DNA from: Erpobdella octoculata
Taxonomy: Eukaryota > Annelida > Clitellata > Hirudinida > Erpobdellidae
Direction of reading: 5' to 3'
DNA: 64,000 bases
Assembly: GCA_963978895.1 (NCBI GenBank)
Contig: OZ022245.1
Location: forward strand, 2,501 to 66,500
Shown here: positions 1 to 11,900 of the stretch, one piece after another
How positions within the stretch are numbered: position 1 is the first letter of the stretch
Layout: each line of letters starts with the position of its first letter
Position numbers and translations under genes: made by a program
The notes under the pieces: generated by a model
Seen by the model: only the letters and a program-made list of their open reading frames with translations
Told to the model about the DNA's origin: nothing
The model's database searches: none

Positions 1-262
1 ACCCTAACCCTAACCCTAACCCTAACCCTAACCCTAACCCTAACCCTAACCCTAACCCTAACCCTAACCCTAACCCTAACCCTAACCCTAACCCTAACCC
101 TAACCCTAACCCTAACCCTAACCCTAACCCTAACCCTAACCCTAACCCTAACCCTAACCCTAACCCTAACCCTAACCCTAACCCTAACCCTAACCCTAAC
201 CCTAACCCTAACCCTAACCCTAACCCTAACCCTAACCCTAACCCTAACCCTAACCCTAACCC
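1..262. repeat. Terminal telomeric repeat (CCCTAA)n
   Basis: Uninterrupted CCCTAA hexamers, about 43 copies, starting at the first base. The C-rich strand reads 5' to 3' from the left edge, as expected for the left end of a linear chromosome whose G-rich 3' overhang is on the other strand. The tract ends at 262 and passes through a few bases into an AT dinucleotide run. Confidence 0.97.
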
Positions 263-358
263 AGCCCATATATATATATATATATATACATTATATATAT
301 ATATATATAAAATATATATATATATTTTTATCGCGTGAAATATATATATATATAAACC
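263..358. repeat. AT dinucleotide microsatellite
   Basis: Three runs of alternating AT are separated by short interruptions between the outermost telomeric tract and a truncated retroelement 3' end. No coding or RNA signal is seen. Confidence 0.8.
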
Positions 359-536
359 TTTTCCTTATTATTATCTTCATTGACTCTGTTCATAAAAATA
401 AACGCTTCTGAAGAAGGTCCGTGTAAGACCGAAAGCTCAAGCCCCAAAAAAATCCAACTCGGTAAAATTTCTAAGTCCAGTCGCTCGGGAGTTCAATTCT
501 CCTCTGCCATTGGGGCCGGGTCATTTATTTGAATCC
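359..536 (+). mobile_element. 5'-truncated Penelope-like element 3' end (family 1)
   Basis: About 180 nt between telomeric tracts. It holds a hammerhead-like motif (404-442) followed by a 95-nt tail that runs into CCCTAA repeats at 537. The order hammerhead, tail with box AGTCGCTCGG (479-488), telomere is the same as at the 3' end of the full Penelope-like element (box 21850-21859) and of the 990-bp unit (box 2016-2025). The body of the element is missing. Assignment to Penelope-like elements is by this architecture and the known presence of hammerheads in that class, not by coding sequence. Confidence 0.6.
404..442 (+). ncRNA. Hammerhead-like ribozyme, minimal type I
   Basis: Stem I is GCTT (404-407) with AAGC (439-442). 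The core CTGAAGA (408-414) fits CUGANGA and is followed by one extra A. Stem II is GGTC/GACC (416-419, 427-430). Then come GAA (431-433), the self-complementary stem III AGCT (434-437) and cleavage-site base C438. A palindromic loopless stem III is known in Penelope-like and some satellite hammerheads, which act best as dimers. The extra A before stem II departs from the canonical core, so activity is inferred. Confidence 0.6.
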
Positions 537-575
537 AAACCCTAACCCTAACCCTAACCCTAACCCTAACCCTAA
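537..575. repeat. Telomeric tract between two retroelement tails
   Basis: About six CCCTAA hexamers separate the first family-1 tail (ends 536) from its second copy (starts 576). The junctions overlap the repeat by a few C residues. Confidence 0.9.
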
Positions 576-670
576 CCCCAAAAAAATCCAACTCGGTAAA
601 ATTTCTAAGTCCAGTCGCTCGGGAGTTCAATTCTCCTCTGCCATTGGGGCCGGGTCATTTATTTGAATCC
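576..670 (+). mobile_element. Second copy of the family-1 3' tail (95 nt)
   Basis: This is a direct repeat of 442-536, the same length and apparently identical. It begins just after the position where the hammerhead ends in the first copy. It is flanked on both sides by telomeric repeats. Both copies contain a T-arm-like hairpin (GGGAG, loop TTCAATT, CTCCT) resembling the 3' half of a tRNA. The most economical reading is a second, more severely 5'-truncated insertion at a telomeric end, or a duplication within the telomere. Confidence 0.65.
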
Positions 671-705
671 CAACCCTAACCCTAACCCTAACCCTAACCC
701 TAACC

Positions 706-746
<41 letters not shown>

Positions 747-1683
747 CCCTAACCCTAACCCTAACCCTAACCCTAACCCTAACCCTAACCCTAACCCTAA
801 CCCTAACCCTAACCCTAACCCTAACCCTAACCCTAACCCTAACCCTAACCCTAACCCTAACCCTAACCCTAACCCTAACCCTAACCCTAACCCTAACCCT
901 AACCCTAACCCTAACCCTAACCCTAACCCTAACCCTAACCCTAACCCTAACCCTAACCCTAACCCTAACCCTAACCCTAACCCTAACCCTAACCCTAACC
1001 CTAACCCTAACCCTAACCCTAACCCTAACCCTAACCCTAACCCTAACCCTAACCCTAACCCTAACCCTAACCCTAACCCTAACCCTAACCCTAACCCTAA
1101 CCCTAACCCTAACCCTAACCCTAACCCTAACCCTAACCCTAACCCTAACCCTAACCCTAACCCTAACCCTAACCCTAACCCTAACCCTAACCCTAACCCT
1201 AACCCTAACCCTAACCCTAACCCTAACCCTAACCCTAACCCTAACCCTAACCCTAACCCTAACCCTAACCCTAACCCTAACCCTAACCCTAACCCTAACC
1301 CTAACCCTAACCCTAACCCTAACCCTAACCCTAACCCTAACCCTAACCCTAACCCTAACCCTAACCCTAACCCTAACCCTAACCCTAACCCTAACCCTAA
1401 CCCTAACCCTAACCCTAACCCTAACCCTAACCCTAACCCTAACCCTAACCCTAACCCTAACCCTAACCCTAACCCTAACCCTAACCCTAACCCTAACCCT
1501 AACCCTAACCCTAACCCTAACCCTAACCCTAACCCTAACCCTAACCCTAACCCTAACCCTAACCCTAACCCTAACCCTAACCCTAACCCTAACCCTAACC
1601 CTAACCCTAACCCTAACCCTAACCCTAACCCTAACCCTAACCCTAACCCTAACCCTAACCCTAACCCTAACCCTAACCCTAAC
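671..1683. repeat. Telomeric tract capping the 990-bp array
   Basis: About 1 kb of CCCTAA with one variant hexamer containing an extra A near 727. It ends at 1683, where the sequence passes directly into the middle of a 990-bp unit. Confidence 0.96.
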
Positions 1684-1764
1684 CGGAACCGGTCATTTAT
1701 CACGTTGACTGGGTCCAGGTTGGTGTTGGTTATTTTTTCACTTATCTATCGACTTATTATTATT

Positions 1765-1890
1765 TTATCGTATATTTTATCGTATGTCTATCGACTGTAT
1801 TGATATATTATTCTACCGTCTATTTTATCGTATGTCTATCGACTGTACTGATATATTATTTTATCGTATGTCTATCGACTGTATGGATAA
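1765..1890 (+). repeat. Short internal tandem repeat in the 990-bp unit
   Basis: Three imperfect copies of a segment reading TTTTATCGTATGTCTATCGA, followed by CTGTA and an AT-rich linker, lie just upstream of the hammerhead. The same arrangement recurs in every unit. No function is recognised. Confidence 0.7.
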
Positions 1891-1921
1891 TTGGTTTTAT
1901 GTATTTTTTGCCAGACACGCC

Positions 1922-1960
1922 GCTCCTGAAGAAGAGAACGTTGTTCTCGAAACGTTGGGC
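1922..1960 (+). ncRNA. Hammerhead-like ribozyme of the 990-bp unit (first copy)
   Basis: Stem I is GCTC (1922-1925) with GGGC (1957-1960), including one G-U pair. The core is CTGAAGA (1926-1932) plus an extra A. Stem II is GAGAAC/GTTCTC (1934-1939, 1943-1948) with loop GTT. Then come GAA (1949-1951), palindromic stem III ACGT (1952-1955) and cleavage-site base T1956. This is the same layout as at 404-442 with different stem sequences, which supports a selected RNA fold. The 39-nt core is identical to that at 21763-21801 in the Penelope-like element. Cleavage of a tandem transcript here would release 990-nt monomers. Confidence 0.72.
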
Positions 1961-2067
1961 AATGAGCGGTCTTGACTCAATAAAGAATATTTCAACGTGT
2001 CTCTAGTTGTTTTTTAGCTGCTTGGAAAGGCCTTCAGCGTGAATCCCTTCGGATTGACGCTACCCAT
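1961..2067 (+). other. Penelope-type 3' tail between hammerhead and telomere seed
   Basis: About 105 nt separate the hammerhead from telomere-like sequence in each unit. It includes AGCTGCTTGG (2016-2025), close to AGTCGCTTGG at 21850-21859 in the full element and AGTCGCTCGG at 479-488 in family 1. All three boxes lie 35-55 nt after their hammerheads and are followed by a short tail and CCTAACCC. Confidence 0.55.
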
Positions 2068-2079
2068 CCTAACCCTAAC
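2068..2079 (+). other. Internal telomere-complementary stretch CCTAACCCTAAC
   Basis: Two telomeric repeats sit at the end of every unit, directly before GGCCGAG of the next. In RNA this 12-mer could pair with a TTAGGG overhang. At the array's inner border (from about 16920) the same stretch continues without a break into a long telomeric tract, which marks it as the likely integration point. Confidence 0.7.
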
Positions 2080-2111
2080 GGCCGAGACTGGGCTGAACCT
2101 CAGCAGGATTC

Positions 2112-2234
2112 ATGAAGACTTATTCGGAATTGACGATGGACCGCCAAAAGGCTGTCGAAAAAAAGTCGAAGAAAAAAAGACGAGAAACAAGAAACAGCAG
2201 AAAGAGGGTTTCGAATTCATGTACGCAGCAGTAA
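2112..2234 (+). CDS. Small basic ORF repeated in each 990-bp unit (40 codons)
   Basis: An ATG-initiated frame of 40 codons plus TAA lies just after the telomere seed. It starts MKTYSELTMDRQ and continues with a dense Lys/Arg run (for example KKSKKKRR) resembling a nuclear localisation signal, with no membrane segment or known domain. It recurs in all full units. Because the units are near-identical there is no divergence with which to test for coding selection. An overlapping, longer frame without a clear ATG also exists, so this may be chance. I do not recognise it. Confidence 0.25.
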   Translation: MKTYSELTMDRQKAVEKKSKKKRRETRNSRKRVSNSCTQQ

Positions 2235-2253
2235 CGATGCAACATCAGCACCG

Positions 2254-2324
2254 TGGCGGAGAGGGAGAGTGCCGGGATAACAACCGAAGAGGGCTGGGTT
2301 CAATCCCAACCTCGGACACTTTTT
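2254..2324 (+). promoter_or_regulatory. tRNA-like pol III promoter module (A box, B box, T run)
   Basis: TGGCGGAGAGG (2254-2264) matches the tRNA A-box consensus TRGCNNAGYGG at all but one position. GGTTCAATCCC (2297-2307) matches the B box and sits in a hairpin TGGG-TTCAAT-CCCA. TTTTT at 2320-2324 could terminate pol III. The box spacing of 43 nt is normal for a tRNA. No complete acceptor stem is found, so this is a tRNA-derived or SINE-like module, not a functional tRNA gene. It recurs in all units. Confidence 0.5.
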
Positions 2325-2912
2325 CTATTGAACAATTGAAACTTTACTTATATTTTATATTTTGTTACTCTTATTGATCGATTGATATATTTTTTTTTGC
2401 TGCTATTTTGTCGAACTTTTTGCCCTATCGGCACGTGTGTACATTTATCACGTTTTCGTACATTAGCATGCTTCATCATTATCATCATCAACTTTGTAAC
2501 GATCTATTTTTGTAAATTTGTTTCAATTGTCATTTTTTATTCATCATAATTAATTTTATGATTGGATTTATTGTAATTAATTTTACAATCCTACATGAAC
2601 ATTATTTATTCGAAGCTTCTTATTTCTTATTTTCTATGTTCTATGTTTTTTGCATCATTGTGCGTCCACCCAACCGGAACCGGTCATTTATCACGTTGAC
2701 TGGGTCCAGGTTGGTGTTGGTTATTTTTTCACTTATCTATCGACTTATTATTATTTTATCGTATATTTTATCGTATGTCTATCGACTGTATTGATATATT
2801 ATTCTACCGTCTATTTTATCGTATGTCTATCGACTGTACTGATATATTATTTTATCGTATGTCTATCGACTGTATGGATAATTGGTTTTATGTATTTTTT
2901 GCCAGACACGCC

Positions 2913-5900
2913 GCTCCTGAAGAAGAGAACGTTGTTCTCGAAACGTTGGGCAATGAGCGGTCTTGACTCAATAAAGAATATTTCAACGTGTCTCTAGTTG
3001 TTTTTTAGCTGCTTGGAAAGGCCTTCAGCGTGAATCCCTTCGGATTGACGCTACCCATCCTAACCCTAACGGCCGAGACTGGGCTGAACCTCAGCAGGAT
3101 TCATGAAGACTTATTCGGAATTGACGATGGACCGCCAAAAGGCTGTCGAAAAAAAGTCGAAGAAAAAAAGACGAGAAACAAGAAACAGCAGAAAGAGGGT
3201 TTCGAATTCATGTACGCAGCAGTAACGATGCAACATCAGCACCGTGGCGGAGAGGGAGAGTGCCGGGATAACAACCGAAGAGGGCTGGGTTCAATCCCAA
3301 CCTCGGACACTTTTTCTATTGAACAATTGAAACTTTACTTATATTTTATATTTTGTTACTCTTATTGATCGATTGATATATTTTTTTTGCTGCTATTTTG
3401 TCGAACTTTTTGCCCTATCGGCACGTGTGTACATTTATCACGTTTTCGTACATTAGCATGCTTCATCATTATCATCATCAACTTTGTAACGATCTATTTT
3501 TGTAAATTTGTTTCAATTGTCATTTTTTATTCATCATAATTAATTTTATGATTGGATTTATTGTAATTAATTTTACAATCCTACATGAACATTATTTATT
3601 CGAAGCTTCTTATTTCTTATTTTCTATGTTCTATGTTTTTTGCATCATTGTGCGTCCACCCAACCGGAACCGGTCATTTATCACGTTGACTGGGTCCAGG
3701 TTGGTGTTGGTTATTTTTTCACTTATCTATCGACTTATTATTATTTTATCGTATATTTTATCGTATGTCTATCGACTGTATTGATATATTATTCTACCGT
3801 CTATTTTATCGTATGTCTATCGACTGTACTGATATATTATTTTATCGTATGTCTATCGACTGTATGGATAATTGGTTTTATGTATTTTTTGCCAGACACG
3901 CCGCTCCTGAAGAAGAGAACGTTGTTCTCGAAACGTTGGGCAATGAGCGGTCTTGACTCAATAAAGAATATTTCAACGTGTCTCTAGTTGTTTTTTAGCT
4001 GCTTGGAAAGGCCTTCAGCGTGAATCCCTTCGGATTGACGCTACCCATCCTAACCCTAACGGCCGAGACTGGGCTGAACCTCAGCAGGATTCATGAAGAC
4101 TTATTCGGAATTGACGATGGACCGCCAAAAGGCTGTCGAAAAAAAGTCGAAGAAAAAAAGACGAGAAACAAGAAACAGCAGAAAGAGGGTTTCGAATTCA
4201 TGTACGCAGCAGTAACGATGCAACATCAGCACCGTGGCGGAGAGGGAGAGTGCCGGGATAACAACCGAAGAGGGCTGGGTTCAATCCCAACCTCGGACAC
4301 TTTTTCTATTGAACAATTGAAACTTTACTTATATTTTATATTTTGTTACTCTTATTGATCGATTGATATATTTTTTTTGCTGCTATTTTGTCGAACTTTT
4401 TGCCCTATCGGCACGTGTGTACATTTATCACGTTTTCGTACATTAGCATGCTTCATCATTATCATCATCAACTTTGTAACGATCTATTTTTGTAAATTTG
4501 TTTCAATTGTCATTTTTTATTCATCATAATTAATTTTATGATTGGATTTATTGTAATTAATTTTACAATCCTACATGAACATTATTTATTCGAAGCTTCT
4601 TATTTCTTATTTTCTATGTTCTATGTTTTTTGCATCATTGTGCGTCCACCCAACCGGAACCGGTCATTTATCACGTTGACTGGGTCCAGGTTGGTGTTGG
4701 TTATTTTTTCACTTATCTATCGACTTATTATTATTTTATCGTATATTTTATCGTATGTCTATCGACTGTATTGATATATTATTCTACCGTCTATTTTATC
4801 GTATGTCTATCGACTGTACTGATATATTATTTTATCGTATGTCTATCGACTGTATGGATAATTGGTTTTATGTATTTTTTGCCAGACACGCCGCTCCTGA
4901 AGAAGAGAACGTTGTTCTCGAAACGTTGGGCAATGAGCGGTCTTGACTCAATAAAGAATATTTCAACGTGTCTCTAGTTGTTTTTTAGCTGCTTGGAAAG
5001 GCCTTCAGCGTGAATCCCTTCGGATTGACGCTACCCATCCTAACCCTAACGGCCGAGACTGGGCTGAACCTCAGCAGGATTCATGAAGACTTATTCGGAA
5101 TTGACGATGGACCGCCAAAAGGCTGTCGAAAAAAAGTCGAAGAAAAAAAGACGAGAAACAAGAAACAGCAGAAAGAGGGTTTCGAATTCATGTACGCAGC
5201 AGTAACGATGCAACATCAGCACCGTGGCGGAGAGGGAGAGTGCCGGGATAACAACCGAAGAGGGCTGGGTTCAATCCCAACCTCGGACACTTTTTCTATT
5301 GAACAATTGAAACTTTACTTATATTTTATATTTTGTTACTCTTATTGATCGATTGATATATTTTTTTTGCTGCTATTTTGTCGAACTTTTTGCCCTATCG
5401 GCACGTGTGTACATTTATCACGTTTTCGTACATTAGCATGCTTCATCATTATCATCATCAACTTTGTAACGATCTATTTTTGTAAATTTGTTTCAATTGT
5501 CATTTTTTATTCATCATAATTAATTTTATGATTGGATTTATTGTAATTAATTTTACAATCCTACATGAACATTATTTATTCGAAGCTTCTTATTTCTTAT
5601 TTTCTATGTTCTATGTTTTTTGCATCATTGTGCGTCCACCCAACCGGAACCGGTCATTTATCACGTTGACTGGGTCCAGGTTGGTGTTGGTTATTTTTTC
5701 ACTTATCTATCGACTTATTATTATTTTATCGTATATTTTATCGTATGTCTATCGACTGTATTGATATATTATTCTACCGTCTATTTTATCGTATGTCTAT
5801 CGACTGTACTGATATATTATTTTATCGTATGTCTATCGACTGTATGGATAATTGGTTTTATGTATTTTTTGCCAGACACGCCGCTCCTGAAGAAGAGAAC

Positions 5901-8900
5901 GTTGTTCTCGAAACGTTGGGCAATGAGCGGTCTTGACTCAATAAAGAATATTTCAACGTGTCTCTAGTTGTTTTTTAGCTGCTTGGAAAGGCCTTCAGCG
6001 TGAATCCCTTCGGATTGACGCTACCCATCCTAACCCTAACGGCCGAGACTGGGCTGAACCTCAGCAGGATTCATGAAGACTTATTCGGAATTGACGATGG
6101 ACCGCCAAAAGGCTGTCGAAAAAAAGTCGAAGAAAAAAAGACGAGAAACAAGAAACAGCAGAAAGAGGGTTTCGAATTCATGTACGCAGCAGTAACGATG
6201 CAACATCAGCACCGTGGCGGAGAGGGAGAGTGCCGGGATAACAACCGAAGAGGGCTGGGTTCAATCCCAACCTCGGACACTTTTTCTATTGAACAATTGA
6301 AACTTTACTTATATTTTATATTTTGTTACTCTTATTGATCGATTGATATATTTTTTTTGCTGCTATTTTGTCGAACTTTTTGCCCTATCGGCACGTGTGT
6401 ACATTTATCACGTTTTCGTACATTAGCATGCTTCATCATTATCATCATCAACTTTGTAACGATCTATTTTTGTAAATTTGTTTCAATTGTCATTTTTTAT
6501 TCATCATAATTAATTTTATGATTGGATTTATTGTAATTAATTTTACAATCCTACATGAACATTATTTATTCGAAGCTTCTTATTTCTTATTTTCTATGTT
6601 CTATGTTTTTTGCATCATTGTGCGTCCACCCAACCGGAACCGGTCATTTATCACGTTGACTGGGTCCAGGTTGGTGTTGGTTATTTTTTCACTTATCTAT
6701 CGACTTATTATTATTTTATCGTATATTTTATCGTATGTCTATCGACTGTATTGATATATTATTCTACCGTCTATTTTATCGTATGTCTATCGACTGTACT
6801 GATATATTATTTTATCGTATGTCTATCGACTGTATGGATAATTGGTTTTATGTATTTTTTGCCAGACACGCCGCTCCTGAAGAAGAGAACGTTGTTCTCG
6901 AAACGTTGGGCAATGAGCGGTCTTGACTCAATAAAGAATATTTCAACGTGTCTCTAGTTGTTTTTTAGCTGCTTGGAAAGGCCTTCAGCGTGAATCCCTT
7001 CGGATTGACGCTACCCATCCTAACCCTAACGGCCGAGACTGGGCTGAACCTCAGCAGGATTCATGAAGACTTATTCGGAATTGACGATGGACCGCCAAAA
7101 GGCTGTCGAAAAAAAGTCGAAGAAAAAAAGACGAGAAACAAGAAACAGCAGAAAGAGGGTTTCGAATTCATGTACGCAGCAGTAACGATGCAACATCAGC
7201 ACCGTGGCGGAGAGGGAGAGTGCCGGGATAACAACCGAAGAGGGCTGGGTTCAATCCCAACCTCGGACACTTTTTCTATTGAACAATTGAAACTTTACTT
7301 ATATTTTATATTTTGTTACTCTTATTGATCGATTGATATATTTTTTTTTGCTGCTATTTTGTCGAACTTTTTGCCCTATCGGCACGTGTGTACATTTATC
7401 ACGTTTTCGTACATTAGCATGCTTCATCATTATCATCATCAACTTTGTAACGATCTATTTTTGTAAATTTGTTTCAATTGTCATTTTTTATTCATCATAA
7501 TTAATTTTATGATTGGATTTATTGTAATTAATTTTACAATCCTACATGAACATTATTTATTCGAAGCTTCTTATTTCTTATTTTCTATGTTCTATGTTTT
7601 TTGCATCATTGTGCGTCCACCCAACCGGAACCGGTCATTTATCACGTTGACTGGGTCCAGGTTGGTGTTGGTTATTTTTTCACTTATCTATCGACTTATT
7701 ATTATTTTATCGTATATTTTATCGTATGTCTATCGACTGTATTGATATATTATTCTACCGTCTATTTTATCGTATGTCTATCGACTGTACTGATATATTA
7801 TTTTATCGTATGTCTATCGACTGTATGGATAATTGGTTTTATGTATTTTTTGCCAGACACGCCGCTCCTGAAGAAGAGAACGTTGTTCTCGAAACGTTGG
7901 GCAATGAGCGGTCTTGACTCAATAAAGAATATTTCAACGTGTCTCTAGTTGTTTTTTAGCTGCTTGGAAAGGCCTTCAGCGTGAATCCCTTCGGATTGAC
8001 GCTACCCATCCTAACCCTAACGGCCGAGACTGGGCTGAACCTCAGCAGGATTCATGAAGACTTATTCGGAATTGACGATGGACCGCCAAAAGGCTGTCGA
8101 AAAAAAGTCGAAGAAAAAAAGACGAGAAACAAGAAACAGCAGAAAGAGGGTTTCGAATTCATGTACGCAGCAGTAACGATGCAACATCAGCACCGTGGCG
8201 GAGAGGGAGAGTGCCGGGATAACAACCGAAGAGGGCTGGGTTCAATCCCAACCTCGGACACTTTTTCTATTGAACAATTGAAACTTTACTTATATTTTAT
8301 ATTTTGTTACTCTTATTGATCGATTGATATATTTTTTTTGCTGCTATTTTGTCGAACTTTTTGCCCTATCGGCACGTGTGTACATTTATCACGTTTTCGT
8401 ACATTAGCATGCTTCATCATTATCATCATCAACTTTGTAACGATCTATTTTTGTAAATTTGTTTCAATTGTCATTTTTTATTCATCATAATTAATTTTAT
8501 GATTGGATTTATTGTAATTAATTTTACAATCCTACATGAACATTATTTATTCGAAGCTTCTTATTTCTTATTTTCTATGTTCTATGTTTTTTGCATCATT
8601 GTGCGTCCACCCAACCGGAACCGGTCATTTATCACGTTGACTGGGTCCAGGTTGGTGTTGGTTATTTTTTCACTTATCTATCGACTTATTATTATTTTAT
8701 CGTATATTTTATCGTATGTCTATCGACTGTATTGATATATTATTCTACCGTCTATTTTATCGTATGTCTATCGACTGTACTGATATATTATTTTATCGTA
8801 TGTCTATCGACTGTATGGATAATTGGTTTTATGTATTTTTTGCCAGACACGCCGCTCCTGAAGAAGAGAACGTTGTTCTCGAAACGTTGGGCAATGAGCG

Positions 8901-11900
8901 GTCTTGACTCAATAAAGAATATTTCAACGTGTCTCTAGTTGTTTTTTAGCTGCTTGGAAAGGCCTTCAGCGTGAATCCCTTCGGATTGACGCTACCCATC
9001 CTAACCCTAACGGCCGAGACTGGGCTGAACCTCAGCAGGATTCATGAAGACTTATTCGGAATTGACGATGGACCGCCAAAAGGCTGTCGAAAAAAAGTCG
9101 AAGAAAAAAAGACGAGAAACAAGAAACAGCAGAAAGAGGGTTTCGAATTCATGTACGCAGCAGTAACGATGCAACATCAGCACCGTGGCGGAGAGGGAGA
9201 GTGCCGGGATAACAACCGAAGAGGGCTGGGTTCAATCCCAACCTCGGACACTTTTTCTATTGAACAATTGAAACTTTACTTATATTTTATATTTTGTTAC
9301 TCTTATTGATCGATTGATATATTTTTTTTGCTGCTATTTTGTCGAACTTTTTGCCCTATCGGCACGTGTGTACATTTATCACGTTTTCGTACATTAGCAT
9401 GCTTCATCATTATCATCATCAACTTTGTAACGATCTATTTTTGTAAATTTGTTTCAATTGTCATTTTTTATTCATCATAATTAATTTTATGATTGGATTT
9501 ATTGTAATTAATTTTACAATCCTACATGAACATTATTTATTCGAAGCTTCTTATTTCTTATTTTCTATGTTCTATGTTTTTTGCATCATTGTGCGTCCAC
9601 CCAACCGGAACCGGTCATTTATCACGTTGACTGGGTCCAGGTTGGTGTTGGTTATTTTTTCACTTATCTATCGACTTATTATTATTTTATCGTATATTTT
9701 ATCGTATGTCTATCGACTGTATTGATATATTATTCTACCGTCTATTTTATCGTATGTCTATCGACTGTACTGATATATTATTTTATCGTATGTCTATCGA
9801 CTGTATGGATAATTGGTTTTATGTATTTTTTGCCAGACACGCCGCTCCTGAAGAAGAGAACGTTGTTCTCGAAACGTTGGGCAATGAGCGGTCTTGACTC
9901 AATAAAGAATATTTCAACGTGTCTCTAGTTGTTTTTTAGCTGCTTGGAAAGGCCTTCAGCGTGAATCCCTTCGGATTGACGCTACCCATCCTAACCCTAA
10001 CGGCCGAGACTGGGCTGAACCTCAGCAGGATTCATGAAGACTTATTCGGAATTGACGATGGACCGCCAAAAGGCTGTCGAAAAAAAGTCGAAGAAAAAAA
10101 GACGAGAAACAAGAAACAGCAGAAAGAGGGTTTCGAATTCATGTACGCAGCAGTAACGATGCAACATCAGCACCGTGGCGGAGAGGGAGAGTGCCGGGAT
10201 AACAACCGAAGAGGGCTGGGTTCAATCCCAACCTCGGACACTTTTTCTATTGAACAATTGAAACTTTACTTATATTTTATATTTTGTTACTCTTATTGAT
10301 CGATTGATATATTTTTTTTGCTGCTATTTTGTCGAACTTTTTGCCCTATCGGCACGTGTGTACATTTATCACGTTTTCGTACATTAGCATGCTTCATCAT
10401 TATCATCATCAACTTTGTAACGATCTATTTTTGTAAATTTGTTTCAATTGTCATTTTTTATTCATCATAATTAATTTTATGATTGGATTTATTGTAATTA
10501 ATTTTACAATCCTACATGAACATTATTTATTCGAAGCTTCTTATTTCTTATTTTCTATGTTCTATGTTTTTTGCATCATTGTGCGTCCACCCAACCGGAA
10601 CCGGTCATTTATCACGTTGACTGGGTCCAGGTTGGTGTTGGTTATTTTTTCACTTATCTATCGACTTATTATTATTTTATCGTATATTTTATCGTATGTC
10701 TATCGACTGTATTGATATATTATTCTACCGTCTATTTTATCGTATGTCTATCGACTGTACTGATATATTATTTTATCGTATGTCTATCGACTGTATGGAT
10801 AATTGGTTTTATGTATTTTTTGCCAGACACGCCGCTCCTGAAGAAGAGAACGTTGTTCTCGAAACGTTGGGCAATGAGCGGTCTTGACTCAATAAAGAAT
10901 ATTTCAACGTGTCTCTAGTTGTTTTTTAGCTGCTTGGAAAGGCCTTCAGCGTGAATCCCTTCGGATTGACGCTACCCATCCTAACCCTAACGGCCGAGAC
11001 TGGGCTGAACCTCAGCAGGATTCATGAAGACTTATTCGGAATTGACGATGGACCGCCAAAAGGCTGTCGAAAAAAAGTCGAAGAAAAAAAGACGAGAAAC
11101 AAGAAACAGCAGAAAGAGGGTTTCGAATTCATGTACGCAGCAGTAACGATGCAACATCAGCACCGTGGCGGAGAGGGAGAGTGCCGGGATAACAACCGAA
11201 GAGGGCTGGGTTCAATCCCAACCTCGGACACTTTTTCTATTGAACAATTGAAACTTTACTTATATTTTATATTTTGTTACTCTTATTGATCGATTGATAT
11301 ATTTTTTTTGCTGCTATTTTGTCGAACTTTTTGCCCTATCGGCACGTGTGTACATTTATCACGTTTTCGTACATTAGCATGCTTCATCATTATCATCATC
11401 AACTTTGTAACGATCTATTTTTGTAAATTTGTTTCAATTGTCATTTTTTATTCATCATAATTAATTTTATGATTGGATTTATTGTAATTAATTTTACAAT
11501 CCTACATGAACATTATTTATTCGAAGCTTCTTATTTCTTATTTTCTATGTTCTATGTTTTTTGCATCATTGTGCGTCCACCCAACCGGAACCGGTCATTT
11601 ATCACGTTGACTGGGTCCAGGTTGGTGTTGGTTATTTTTTCACTTATCTATCGACTTATTATTATTTTATCGTATATTTTATCGTATGTCTATCGACTGT
11701 ATTGATATATTATTCTACCGTCTATTTTATCGTATGTCTATCGACTGTACTGATATATTATTTTATCGTATGTCTATCGACTGTATGGATAATTGGTTTT
11801 ATGTATTTTTTGCCAGACACGCCGCTCCTGAAGAAGAGAACGTTGTTCTCGAAACGTTGGGCAATGAGCGGTCTTGACTCAATAAAGAATATTTCAACGT

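Noticed and set aside
442..536. A complete tRNA gene in the family-1 tail
   Set aside because: Only a T-arm-like hairpin is convincing. No matching acceptor, D arm or anticodon arm could be drawn.
627..1703. 358-codon minus-strand frame of Leu-Gly repeats
   Set aside because: It is the translation of telomeric repeats. The six-base period keeps any frame open; no gene.
2247..2324. A functional tRNA-Leu/Ser gene in the 990-bp unit
   Set aside because: A and B boxes are present but acceptor strands do not pair. Kept only as a pol III-type module.
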